Shown: positions 1-8,694 of the stretch, in pieces
Position numbering within the stretch: position 1 is the first letter of the stretch
Layout: each line of letters begins with the position of its first letter
NCBI GenBank assembly: GCA_002315935.1
Contig: DCII01000055.1
Location: forward strand, 1-13,525
Origin: Ruminococcaceae bacterium UBA1730
Lineage (GTDB): Bacteria > Bacillota > Clostridia > Oscillospirales > Acutalibacteraceae
Reading direction: 5' to 3'
Length of the DNA stretch: 13,525 nt
Notes under the pieces: generated by a model
The model's input: the letters and a program-made list of their open reading frames with translations, nothing else
Told to the model about the DNA's origin: nothing
Database searches by the model: none
Position numbers and translations under genes: made by a program

Positions 1-89
1 TATCAAGGCTTTCAAAACTTTTTTCACTTTCAACTGTCAAACTCCCGAGATTAATTATCTGATTCTTAAATTTTGTTATGTTTGATTAT

Positions 90-118
90 TTGAAATTTTC
101 GAATTAATGTGTTATAAT
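90..118 (+). promoter_or_regulatory. sigma-A promoter of the NRPS operon
   Basis: TTGAAA (90-95) and TATAAT (113-118) are separated by exactly 17 nt, and TG at 110-111 makes it an extended -10. This predicts a start near 125 and a 5' leader of about 78 nt. The leader holds a short stem (CGAAA 140-144 with TTTCG 151-155) that is too weak to call a riboswitch. No operator-like palindrome is obvious around the promoter. Nothing else is recognised in bases 1-89. Confidence 0.8.
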
Positions 119-202
119 GTCCGCATAATCGGGTGATGACGAAAGAATTTTTTCGGATTGTTATTACTCAGTTAATTCTAAGGAGACGCAGGAGGTTTCT
201 GC

Positions 203-3200
203 ATGAATAATTCGGAAAGCAACAATATCTTCCACCTGACTCAATCCCAGTTGGGAATCTATTTTGAGTGCATGGAAAATCCGGAATCAACCGCATACAA
301 TAATCCGTTTGTGGTTGAGCTTCCGAAAACGGTTGACCTTGATAAATTCGAAAAAGCAGTCAGAGACACTGCTTTTGCTCATCCCGCTCTTTTTGTCAAT
401 GTCTGCATGAAAAACGGCGAACCCGTTATGATTGAGGGGAAAAAGGAATGCAATGTTCTCAGAACAAAAGGCAGTATCGAAGCGGCAAAAGCAAGTTTCA
501 TAAAGCCGTATGACCTAAAAAATGACATCCTTTTCCGTTTTGAAATATGCGAAGATGAAGAAAAAAATGCTTTTCTTTTAGATGTTCATCATGTGGTTTT
601 TGACGGTTCATCCCTGAAAATAATGCTCGACAACATTTTCGACTGCTACTCAGGAAAAGAAATCACGAACGAAACCCGAACAATTTTTGAAGCTTCCGAA
701 ATTGAAAAGGAGCTTATGAATTCCGAGGAATATAAAAAAGCTCAGGATTACTTCCGAAATATGCTCGGAGGCAGGAGCTTCAACTGCGACCTTATCGGCG
801 ACAGAAAAGAAAAGGGAACCGGCTTCAGCACCATTTTCATTCCCGCACCCTCTGAATTGAATTATGAAACGGTAAAAGCTTTTTCAAAGAAAAATGAAAT
901 TACGGTTGCAACATTCTATACGGCGGCATTTGCGTATGCTCTTTCCGTTTTCACAGGCTCAGATGAAGCCTGCTTCGCAACGGTCAGCAGCGGCAGACAC
1001 TGCATAAATCTTCCTGATGCAATCGGTATGTTCGCAAAAACTCTGCCTCTTTGCATTGATATTCCCGAAAAAGAAAATACTGCTGAATTTCTCCGCAATT
1101 TCAAGAAAACATTTCACGGAGCGGTCAGAAATGAAATCATTTCCTTCAGCGAGCTTGCTTCCGAATACGGAGCCACCCCGAAAATATCCTTTGCATATCA
1201 GGGAGATATTCTTTCGGGCTTTGAAATCGAGAATGAAGCTGTCAGTGCCGTGAACATTGCACAGATAAGCCCTTCGGATATTCTCTGCTTTGTTCTGAAA
1301 AACGGAAATTCCTTCGATATGATGATTCAGTACAGCAATGAGCTTTACACTGAAAATCTTGTTAAAAATCTCGGCGAAAGTGTGTTTGAAATCGCCGAAG
1401 GCATGATGACTGCCGAAAGCCTTTGTGATATTCAGCTTGTTTCGCCGTGCCAGAAAAAATTTATTGATGAATTCAATAACACCGACAGGGATTATCCGAC
1501 TGACCTGACCGTAAACACATTTTTCGATGAAGCGGTCAAAAAACATCCCGGTAACACAGCATTGGTTTTCAAGGATAAAATTTATAATTATTCCGAATTT
1601 GAAGCTGTAACGGGCAGAATTGCAGGATACATTTCTTCTCAGGGAATTCAGCCCGAGGAATTTGTTGCTGTTCTTGCTCCGAGAGACGATTTTGCCGTTC
1701 TTTCCGCATGGGGAATTATCCGCTCCGGTGCGGCTTTTCAGATGCTTGACAGCACCTATCCTCCCGAAAGAATCAACTATATGCTTTCGGACAGCAAGGC
1801 AAATCTTCTGATTGCAGACAGAAATCTTATTCATCTGATTGAAGGCTATGCGGGAAAGGTTCTTTTCACCGATGAAATCGACACTCTGCCCGTTTGTGAG
1901 AGACCTTCGGCAGAAATAAAGCCCGAAAATGCCATCACGATGATTTACACCTCGGGAACAACGGGAAAACCCAAAGGCTCCGTTCTTGAAAACCGCAACC
2001 TTGCGGCATTTTTCCTCAACCATGTTGAAACAATGAAAATTGACGAAAGCTCCCGTCTTGCATCTTATGCCAGCTTCGGATTCGATGCCGGAATTATGGA
2101 TATTATATCCGCCATATCGGCAGGTGCGGGAATGTATATTGTTCCCGACGAAATAAGACTTGACATGGTTGATGTTGAAAAATTCTATATTTCAAACGGC
2201 ATTACCCACGGATTCATGACGACACAGGTCGGCAGAATGTTTGCCGAAATCACAAAATGCAAAACGCTCAAGGCTTTCATGGTCGGCGGCGAAAAGCTTG
2301 TTCCTTTCAAGGTTCAGGATGGCTTTGATTTCATAAACGGTTACGGTCCCTGCGAAACGATGGCATATGTCTGCCACCAGGTTGTCAGGGATAACTCCCT
2401 GCTTCAGCCCATCGGAAAGCCAAGCGGCAACATCAAGCTTTTTGTTGCGGACAAGCACGGAAGATTGCTGCCTCCCGGCGGAGTCGGTGAGCTTTGCATT
2501 TCCGGCACGCAGGTCGGCAGAGGCTATCTCGGACTCCCCGAAAAAACGGCAGAGGTATTTGTGAAAAATCCCTATTGTCAGGATAAAAAATACAGCCGTA
2601 TGTATAAATCCGGCGATATAGTCAGACTTCTTCCGAGCGGAGAAATTGATTATGTCGGCAGGCGTGACGGTCAGGTTAAAATCAGAGGATTCAGAGTTGA
2701 GCTGACCGAAATTGAAGAGGTTATCCGCAGATTTGAAGGCGTCAGCGATGCGACTGTTGCGGCGTTTGACGAAGCCTCCGGCGGAAAATATATTGCCGCA
2801 TATGTTACGGGAGAAAACCCCATCAACATTGAAGCTCTGCATAAATTCATCGGCTCCGAAAAGCCGGCCTACATGGTTCCGAAGGTCACTATGCAGATAG
2901 ACGCAATTCCGTATAATCAGAACCAGAAGGTCAACAGAAGAGCACTTCCTGTTCCGGAAATCAAAAGAACCAGGTCGGAAATAACAAAGCCCGAAACGGA
3001 AATGCAGAGGGTTATCTATGCTTTTGCCTCAAGCATTATCGGTTCAAAGGATTTCGGAATTGAATCCGATTTATTCGAATGCGGAATGACCTCAATCGGT
3101 CTTCTTCGCTTCAATTCTCTTCTCAGCGAGGAGCTGAATGTTGACATCAGCATTTCCGATATTAGAAAGAACAGCAATATCAAAGCAATTGCCACGCTTG

Positions 3201-5953
3201 CGGAAGCGGCAAAAACTGCGGAGGAATTCACCGCTCTTGATGATTATCCTCTGATGAAAAATCAGGCAGGTGTCTATCTTGACAGTCTGAGGGATGAAAA
3301 TTCTCTCATATATAACATTCCCGTTCTTTTCAGAATTGATTCAGAGGTTGAAACGGAAAAATTAAGGGAAGCCGTCTGCAAAGCGATAAATGCCCATTCC
3401 TACATAAAGGCAACCCTTAAGGCAAACGAAAAGGGCGATATAAGAGTAATCAGAAATGACGATTCTGCGGCAGAGGTAAGCGTTATTGAGATTGAAGCTC
3501 TCCCCTTGCAGGAGGAAATCATCCGTCCGTTCATGCTTATCGGCGGAAGGCTTTACAGAGCGGAAATTTATATTACTCCAGCCGAAAAATATCTTTTCAT
3601 TGATGTTCACCATATTCTTTCTGACGGAGTGTCGCTTGCGGTTTTAATCAATGATATAAACCTTGCCTATGAAGGAAAAGAGCCGCAAAATGAAAGATTC
3701 AGCGGATTTGACGAATCCGTTTATGAAGAAAGCATTGACGAAGGCGTTCTTTCTGCTCAGAAGGAATATTACAAAAACCTTCTTAACGGCTGTGACGGCG
3801 ACTGTCTGCCGGAATTTCAGCCCGAAAGCAACAAGGAAGAAAGCGGAGAATTTTTCTTCGATATAGAGAACTCCGCAGCCGTAACGGATTGCTGCACAAG
3901 GCTCAGGGTTTCTCCGAATGCTTTCTTCAACAGTGCATTTGCTTACACCTTGGCAACGCTACTGCACACGGACGATGTGACATACTGCACAATATATAAC
4001 GGCAGAAACAATCCCCGCCTTGACCGCTGCTTTGCGATGCTTGTCAAGACCCTGCCCGTAAGATGCAGAATAGCGGATTACGGCTCGGTGAGCGAATTGG
4101 TTGCCGGAATGCAAAATCAAATTCTCGACACCATGTCAAACGATTCCGTTCCGTATATGGATGTTGCATCCGCATATGGACTTAAGCCCGATATATTCTT
4201 CAATTATCAGGGAGATAATTTCATTTTCGACTCAATCTGCGGTCACAAGGCTGAAACGATGGATATTGATATTATCCCCGCAAAAGCACCTCTGACCATC
4301 GAGGTATTCGCAGAAGGCGGAATTTACAAGGTAAAAATAAGCTACCGAAAGAATTGCTATGATAGGAATTTTGCTTCCTCTCTTGCGGAAAATCTGGCTG
4401 AAAATGCAGAAGAATTCGCAAAAAGCAATCGCCTTGTTGCAATTCAGACTGAAAAGAAACAAAAAATCAAAACAACAAGCTCCGGAAACGGCGTAAGCAA
4501 ATCGGCAGGTCAGAAGGACAAACAGATTGAAAACAGAATTCGTGAAATATTTGCTTCGGTTCTCGGAATTGAAGAAATTGATGCCAATGACAGCTTCTTC
4601 GAAATCGGCGGCACATCTCTTTCGGCATCCAAGGTCACTATGATGCTTATGTCCGAGAGCATTGAGGTTAAATACGGCGATATTTTTGCCAATCCCTCTC
4701 CCTCGGCTCTTGCGGAATTCATCTGGGCAAGGGATAACGCCGACAAGATTTCCGCTTCCCCCGAAAAGGCTTCGGAAACCACCACAAGAGATGCTCTGAA
4801 ATGGAACATGACGAAATATGCCAACAAGGTCAAACGCACCTCCCTCGGAAATGTTCTGCTTACGGGTGCAGTCGGCTTCCTCGGCATTCACATCCTCAAG
4901 GAGCTGCTTGAGATTGAAGACGGTCATATATACTGCCTTGTCAGGAAGGGAAGCTTCGATTCCTGCGAAATAAGACTGAGAGCAATGCTCTTCTATTATT
5001 TCAGCAACGGATTTGATGATGTTATCCGTGAGCGTGTTTCGCTGATTGATGCTGATATTACCGACGAAGCTCTTGCTGATGTTCTCTGTGATGTTCCGTT
5101 TGATACGGTTATCAACTGTGCCGCCTGTGTCAAGCATTTTGCCGATGATGACATAATTGAGCGTATCAATGTCAAAGGCGTTGAAAACCTTATTGACATA
5201 TGCAAAAAGAGAGACAAGAAGCTTATTCAGATTTCAACCGTTTCCGTTCCGGGACTTCATACGGAGGAAAGCTACGAAAAACAGGTCAAGATGCATGAAA
5301 ACGAGCTTTTCGTGATTGACGATATGGAAAACAAATACGGCATATCGAAATATCATGCAGAGCTGAAAATGTTTGATGCTATTGAAGGTGGAATGCGTGG
5401 CAAGGTCATCAGAGCAGGTAACCTTATGGGTCGCCACAGTGACGGCGAATTCCAGATAAACTTCGAAAGCAATATGTTTTTCAGCGGTATCAGAGGCTTT
5501 GCCGTTATGGGCAAATACCCGGTCAGCCACATGACTGACCCGATGCGTTTTTCGCCCGTTGACTGCACTGCAAGAGCGATGGTGCTCCTTGCCGGAACAA
5601 ACGATATATTCACGGCATTCAACTGCGATAACAGATACGGCTTTGACGAAATGAAGGTTATTGATGCCTGCAACAGAAACGGAATTATTATTCTCCCCGA
5701 GGAGGATGAAGCTTATTATGCCGAATTCCGCCAAAAACTCGGCGATGAAAAATTGAACTCCATGCTCAACGGCCTTGCCGCTTATGACATTCCGGGCAAG
5801 CATCCCGTTGAAACGGATAATCTTTTCACAACCAATATTCTTTATCGCATCGGCTTCTCATGGCCTTTGGTTGACGATGCCTATCTTGACCGTGCAATAG
5901 GCAACATCAACGCTCTTGATTATTTTGATGTGGATAAGCTCCAGGAGGATTAA
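203..5953 (+). CDS. Nonribosomal peptide synthetase, C-A-T-C-T-R, reductase-terminated
   Basis: Cytosolic multidomain enzyme predicted to build a short (acyl-)peptide and release it as an aldehyde. Domains: C1 about 8-430 (HHVVFDG 129-135); A 440-930 (A3 TSGTTGKPKG 583-592, FDAG with Asp628, NGYGPCET from 712, A10 Lys909); carrier T1 with Ser964; C2 about 1015-1425 (HHILSDG 1136-1142); carrier T2 with Ser1472 in FEIGGTSL; reductase about 1548-1916 (Rossmann TGAVGFLG 1554-1561, Ser/Thr 1678-1681, Tyr1712-x3-Lys1716). There is only one A domain for two carriers. All condensation, carrier and reductase active-site residues are present. The ATG is set by GGAGG at 191-195, 7 nt upstream. It is the first gene of an operon with a SpoIIE phosphatase and a STAS protein. 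Reductase-ended NRPSs of gut Clostridia are known to make dipeptide aldehydes that can cyclise to pyrazinones; the product here is inference. Confidence 0.93.
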   Translation: MNNSESNNIFHLTQSQLGIYFECMENPESTAYNNPFVVELPKTVDLDKFEKAVRDTAFAHPALFVNVCMKNGEPVMIEGKKECNVLRTKGSIEAAKASFIKPYDLKNDILFRFEICEDEEKNAFLLDVHHVVFDGSSLKIMLDNIFDCYSGKEITNETRTIFEASEIEKELMNSEEYKKAQDYFRNMLGGRSFNCDLIGDRKEKGTGFSTIFIPAPSELNYETVKAFSKKNEITVATFYTAAFAYALSVFTGSDEACFATVSSGRHCINLPDAIGMFAKTLPLCIDIPEKENTAEFLRNFKKTFHGAVRNEIISFSELASEYGATPKISFAYQGDILSGFEIENEAVSAVNIAQISPSDILCFVLKNGNSFDMMIQYSNELYTENLVKNLGESVFEIAEGMMTAESLCDIQLVSPCQKKFIDEFNNTDRDYPTDLTVNTFFDEAVKKHPGNTALVFKDKIYNYSEFEAVTGRIAGYISSQGIQPEEFVAVLAPRDDFAVLSAWGIIRSGAAFQMLDSTYPPERINYMLSDSKANLLIADRNLIHLIEGYAGKVLFTDEIDTLPVCERPSAEIKPENAITMIYTSGTTGKPKGSVLENRNLAAFFLNHVETMKIDESSRLASYASFGFDAGIMDIISAISAGAGMYIVPDEIRLDMVDVEKFYISNGITHGFMTTQVGRMFAEITKCKTLKAFMVGGEKLVPFKVQDGFDFINGYGPCETMAYVCHQVVRDNSLLQPIGKPSGNIKLFVADKHGRLLPPGGVGELCISGTQVGRGYLGLPEKTAEVFVKNPYCQDKKYSRMYKSGDIVRLLPSGEIDYVGRRDGQVKIRGFRVELTEIEEVIRRFEGVSDATVAAFDEASGGKYIAAYVTGENPINIEALHKFIGSEKPAYMVPKVTMQIDAIPYNQNQKVNRRALPVPEIKRTRSEITKPETEMQRVIYAFASSIIGSKDFGIESDLFECGMTSIGLLRFNSLLSEELNVDISISDIRKNSNIKAIATLAEAAKTAEEFTALDDYPLMKNQAGVYLDSLRDENSLIYNIPVLFRIDSEVETEKLREAVCKAINAHSYIKATLKANEKGDIRVIRNDDSAAEVSVIEIEALPLQEEIIRPFMLIGGRLYRAEIYITPAEKYLFIDVHHILSDGVSLAVLINDINLAYEGKEPQNERFSGFDESVYEESIDEGVLSAQKEYYKNLLNGCDGDCLPEFQPESNKEESGEFFFDIENSAAVTDCCTRLRVSPNAFFNSAFAYTLATLLHTDDVTYCTIYNGRNNPRLDRCFAMLVKTLPVRCRIADYGSVSELVAGMQNQILDTMSNDSVPYMDVASAYGLKPDIFFNYQGDNFIFDSICGHKAETMDIDIIPAKAPLTIEVFAEGGIYKVKISYRKNCYDRNFASSLAENLAENAEEFAKSNRLVAIQTEKKQKIKTTSSGNGVSKSAGQKDKQIENRIREIFASVLGIEEIDANDSFFEIGGTSLSASKVTMMLMSESIEVKYGDIFANPSPSALAEFIWARDNADKISASPEKASETTTRDALKWNMTKYANKVKRTSLGNVLLTGAVGFLGIHILKELLEIEDGHIYCLVRKGSFDSCEIRLRAMLFYYFSNGFDDVIRERVSLIDADITDEALADVLCDVPFDTVINCAACVKHFADDDIIERINVKGVENLIDICKKRDKKLIQISTVSVPGLHTEESYEKQVKMHENELFVIDDMENKYGISKYHAELKMFDAIEGGMRGKVIRAGNLMGRHSDGEFQINFESNMFFSGIRGFAVMGKYPVSHMTDPMRFSPVDCTARAMVLLAGTNDIFTAFNCDNRYGFDEMKVIDACNRNGIIILPEEDEAYYAEFRQKLGDEKLNSMLNGLAAYDIPGKHPVETDNLFTTNILYRIGFSWPLVDDAYLDRAIGNINALDYFDVDKLQED

Positions 5954-5958
5954 ATGCC

Positions 5959-7938
5959 GTGAAAGCCAAAAGACAAAAATCCATTGCCGAAAAGGCTGCG
6001 TGGCAGGTTATTGTTGTTCTTCTCATAGCCATGATAATAACATACACAATCGCTTTTTTCGTTGTTTTTAAAATGGTTTTCAGCGTCAACAACACCATTT
6101 CTCTGACTGCTCTTGACCTCTACACGGATTATCTGACGGAATACAGCAACAATAATCATGTTTCGATTGATAAAAATATTTCAGATAAAATCATCCAATA
6201 CGGCGATTATATATGCAGCAAATACGAAACAGATTATATATATCTTTATACCATTGATGAAAAATCAAGCTCCATTACATATGTTGCGACCTCCGTGCTT
6301 GATGAGAAAAATGAAGAGAATATCCAAAATCACATGATTGACCGCCATGTTGAATGCGAGCTTTATCCCGATGAGCTTGCCGTATGGCACGGCGAAAAAA
6401 AATCGGCAACCATAACGGTAGATAACAATCTCGGCCACGAAATAACAACGATTGCCCTTATTCGGGATTGCAACGGAAATAAAATTATGGCAGGTGTTGA
6501 AACCTCATATGATTATATTTCCGGAAAAATGATAAAAATGTTTTCACTTTTTGCTCTGCCGATTACCCTTGTTCTGATTTGCATAGGGCTGTCAATTTAT
6601 TACTTCATGAGAAAGCGTATTTCCCTGCCTGCAAAGGAAATCAGCCGCAAAATGCAGGAATATATAACTGACGGAAAGCAAAGCAAGAGCAAGCTCGTCG
6701 GCAAGGGAACAGCCGAATTCTCCATGATTGCGGATGCCTTCAACAGCATGAGCGATGACATAAAAAATTATGTTGAGAGCATAAAGAGGCTGTCCGAGGA
6801 AAAGGCAAACAGAAACGCCGAATTCAACATTGCGGCTGAAATTCAACGGGGATTTCTTTCGGCTCCAGAATTTGAGAATGAAGCTTGCAGCATAAAAGCA
6901 ATGATGGTTCCTGCCAAGGAAATCGGCGGCGACCTTTATGACTATATACCGCTCGGAAACGGAAGGTATCTCGTTGTTGTTGCCGATGTGTCCGGCAAGG
7001 GCGTTTCCGCCGCTCTTTTCATGTCCATGGCTCTGACTCTTATCCGTCAGTTTGCGAAAATGGGACTGGCACCCAATGAAATAATGGAAAAAACGAATAA
7101 TGCTCTGTCCGAAAACAACAGCAGAATGCTGTTTGTAACAGCCTTTATCGGCATATATGACTGCAATGACAATTCATTCACTTATTCAAATGCAGGTCAT
7201 AATCTGCCATATAAAATCGGCGGAGGTCTAAAAGCTCTGGATAACAGCCACGGAGTTCTTATGGGACTTTTCGCTAACGAAGCCTTTTCAAGCGAAAGAA
7301 TAACGCTCAATCCCGGAGAAACGATTTTTCTTTACACAGACGGCGTTACCGAAACCCTGAACAAAGAGAAAAATTTCTGGGGCGTTGACGGACTTGAAGA
7401 AGCTCTCCGCTCCTATAAGCCCTCGTGCGGAGCGAGTCTTGTTGAATATGTTTATGACAAAGCAACCGAGTTTTCGGAAAATGTCTGCCGTCACGATGAC
7501 ATGACCATGCTCTCGTTAACGGCAAAAAGCAATGTTGATCTGGAGCTTGATTTTGATATTCATGAATTTGAGAAAATCAAATCGGAAATTCTGAAGCTTG
7601 CCGTTCCGCATCCGATGAAGCTTAACCTTTGCCTTGTGGCAGAGGAAATCTTCATAAATATCTGTAGCTATGCGTTTGACGGAAAGTCTCCCGAAAATGA
7701 AAAAATCGGATTTTCTCTTGCCGTTTCGGACCATGTTGAAATCCGATTTACGGATAACGGTCAAAAATTCAATCCTTTTGATAAAATCGAAGTCACAGAT
7801 TACTGCGATGAAGATTTTCAGGTCGGCGGCTTGGGCAGATTTCTTTCATCATCGCTTACAGATGACAGAAAATATCAATACAGCGACGGCAAAAACATCG
7901 TCACTCTTTTCAAATATTTCGAGGAGGAAAACATATGA
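5959..7938 (+). CDS. Membrane SpoIIE-type PP2C phosphatase fused to RsbW-like ATPase domain
   Basis: Predicted sensor phosphatase of a partner-switching pathway, acting on a phosphorylated STAS protein. It has a membrane segment at about 15-40, an extracellular sensor region of about 150 residues, a second membrane segment at about 194-216, and a HAMP/coiled-coil region at about 217-290. The PP2C/SpoIIE domain spans about 290-520, with metal-binding acidic residues in GGDLYDY (Asp325), ADVSGKG (Asp343), YTDGVTE (Asp461) and HDDMT (513-514). A GHKL ATPase domain follows at about 530-659 (N-box EEIFINIC 562-569, DNGQKFNP 599-606, GGLGRFL 623-629), resembling anti-sigma kinases such as RsbW/SpoIIAB. 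Phosphatase and kinase are therefore in one chain. The start is GTG at 5959, since the ATG at 5954 stops after two codons. AGGAGG at 5943-5948 lies inside the end of the NRPS gene, so the two are probably translationally coupled. Confidence 0.9.
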   Translation: MKAKRQKSIAEKAAWQVIVVLLIAMIITYTIAFFVVFKMVFSVNNTISLTALDLYTDYLTEYSNNNHVSIDKNISDKIIQYGDYICSKYETDYIYLYTIDEKSSSITYVATSVLDEKNEENIQNHMIDRHVECELYPDELAVWHGEKKSATITVDNNLGHEITTIALIRDCNGNKIMAGVETSYDYISGKMIKMFSLFALPITLVLICIGLSIYYFMRKRISLPAKEISRKMQEYITDGKQSKSKLVGKGTAEFSMIADAFNSMSDDIKNYVESIKRLSEEKANRNAEFNIAAEIQRGFLSAPEFENEACSIKAMMVPAKEIGGDLYDYIPLGNGRYLVVVADVSGKGVSAALFMSMALTLIRQFAKMGLAPNEIMEKTNNALSENNSRMLFVTAFIGIYDCNDNSFTYSNAGHNLPYKIGGGLKALDNSHGVLMGLFANEAFSSERITLNPGETIFLYTDGVTETLNKEKNFWGVDGLEEALRSYKPSCGASLVEYVYDKATEFSENVCRHDDMTMLSLTAKSNVDLELDFDIHEFEKIKSEILKLAVPHPMKLNLCLVAEEIFINICSYAFDGKSPENEKIGFSLAVSDHVEIRFTDNGQKFNPFDKIEVTDYCDEDFQVGGLGRFLSSSLTDDRKYQYSDGKNIVTLFKYFEEENI

Positions 7939-8237
7939 CTATTGAAAAAAAAGAAACCGGAAAAGAAATCACTCTGAAGCTTGACGGCTGGCTTGATGCA
8001 ATTTCAGCCGAAAAATTCACAGAGGTTACGGAAGAAATCGGCGAAGCCTCGGCAATCATTCTTGATTTCGAAAAGGTTGAATATATTTCTTCGGCAGGTC
8101 TCCGTCAGGTTGTAACCTGTGCAAAAAAGGCAAAGGATATGAATGCCGAATTCTCAATAATCAAGGTCAACAAAGAGGTAATGAGCATTTTCTCGCTCAC
8201 CGGTCTTGATAAAAAAATGAGCATCTGTTCAGATTGA
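7935..8237 (+). CDS. STAS-domain anti-sigma-factor antagonist
   Basis: Single STAS domain of 100 residues, the usual size for SpoIIAA/RsbV-type proteins. The signature YISSAGLR (50-57) holds the candidate phospho-serine; by alignment with DSAG-type antagonists it is Ser53, although the usual preceding Asp is Ser52 here. The C-terminal FSLTGLDKKM also matches the family. Its ATG overlaps the stop of the phosphatase/kinase gene by 4 nt (ATGA), and GAGGAGG at 7921-7927 is its ribosome binding site. It is therefore the likely substrate of that enzyme. Known family behaviour: the unphosphorylated antagonist binds an anti-sigma kinase and frees a sigma factor. No sigma factor gene is in the window, so the downstream target is unknown. 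Confidence 0.9.
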   Translation: MTIEKKETGKEITLKLDGWLDAISAEKFTEVTEEIGEASAIILDFEKVEYISSAGLRQVVTCAKKAKDMNAEFSIIKVNKEVMSIFSLTGLDKKMSICSD

Positions 8238-8300
8238 TTGCCGCTGAATACGATATTCCGCTCATACAGAGCGTAAAAATTTATTTTCGAGGAGAGAAAT

Positions 8301-8651
8301 ATGCTTTTTATTGAATATCCGAAATGCACAACCTGCCAAAAGGCTAAAAAATGGCTCGATGACAGCAGAATTGAATACACCGACAGGCACATCGTTGAAA
8401 ACAATCCCACATATGACGAGCTGAAAAAATGGTTTGAGAAAAGCGATTTGCCGATAAAGAAATTTTTCAACACAAGCGGTCTGCTTTATAAAAGCATGAA
8501 TCTGCGTGAAAAGCTTCCTGAAATGACGGAGGATGAAATGCTCAGACTTCTTGCAACCAACGGAATGCTGGTCAAACGGCCTCTCGTTATCGGTGACGGC
8601 TTTGTTCTCACAGGCTTCAAGGAAAAGGAATGGGAAGAAATAATCAGATAA
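8301..8651 (+). CDS. Spx/ArsC-family thioredoxin-fold protein
   Basis: 116-residue cytosolic protein of the ArsC/Spx/YffB family, with its typical length. It opens with a beta strand followed by KCTTCQKAKKWL, giving a CXXC pair (Cys9, Cys12). The C-terminal third has the family signature VKRPLVI (Arg93-Pro94) and a GFKEKEWEEII ending. The CXXC pattern is seen in Spx and in many uncharacterised 'arsenate reductase family' proteins; no ars operon genes are nearby, so arsenate reduction is not supported. GAGGAGAG just upstream (8289-8296) sets the start. It lies 63 nt after the STAS gene on the same strand, so co-transcription with the NRPS operon is possible but not shown. Confidence 0.88.
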   Translation: MLFIEYPKCTTCQKAKKWLDDSRIEYTDRHIVENNPTYDELKKWFEKSDLPIKKFFNTSGLLYKSMNLREKLPEMTEDEMLRLLATNGMLVKRPLVIGDGFVLTGFKEKEWEEIIR

Positions 8652-8693
8652 AACAAGTCAGCAGAAGCTTCGGTTTGCTTCTGCTGACTTGTT
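8652..8693. terminator. Perfect 17-bp hairpin between convergent genes
   Basis: 8652-8668 and 8677-8693 are exact reverse complements around an 8-nt loop. Read on the minus strand the hairpin is followed by TTTT (8654-8649 region), so it works best as a terminator for the minus-strand LRR gene. On the plus strand no T-tract follows, because a MITE-like element begins directly after it. Confidence 0.7.
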
Positions 8694-8694
8694 A

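Noticed and set aside
119..202. Possible leader riboswitch or attenuator before the NRPS
   Set aside because: Only a weak 5-bp stem is visible in about 78 nt; no known riboswitch core can be recognised.
959..2023. Long open frame on the minus strand opposite the NRPS
   Set aside because: It lies wholly inside conserved C and A domain coding sequence, has no ribosome binding site or recognisable domain, and similar antisense frames recur along the whole NRPS gene, as expected from its codon use.
4232..5137. 301-codon minus-strand open frame opposite T2 and the reductase
   Set aside because: It mirrors conserved NRPS motifs, shows no family resemblance, and has no promoter or Shine-Dalgarno of its own.
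8259..8273. Small hairpin CGCTC/GAGCG between the STAS and Spx-like genes
   Set aside because: Only 5 bp and no proper T-tract, so not called a terminator; the operon may continue.
8301..8651. Arsenate reductase in an arsenic resistance operon
   Set aside because: The family match is to the Spx/ArsC group with CXXC, but no arsR, arsB or acr3 gene is adjacent.
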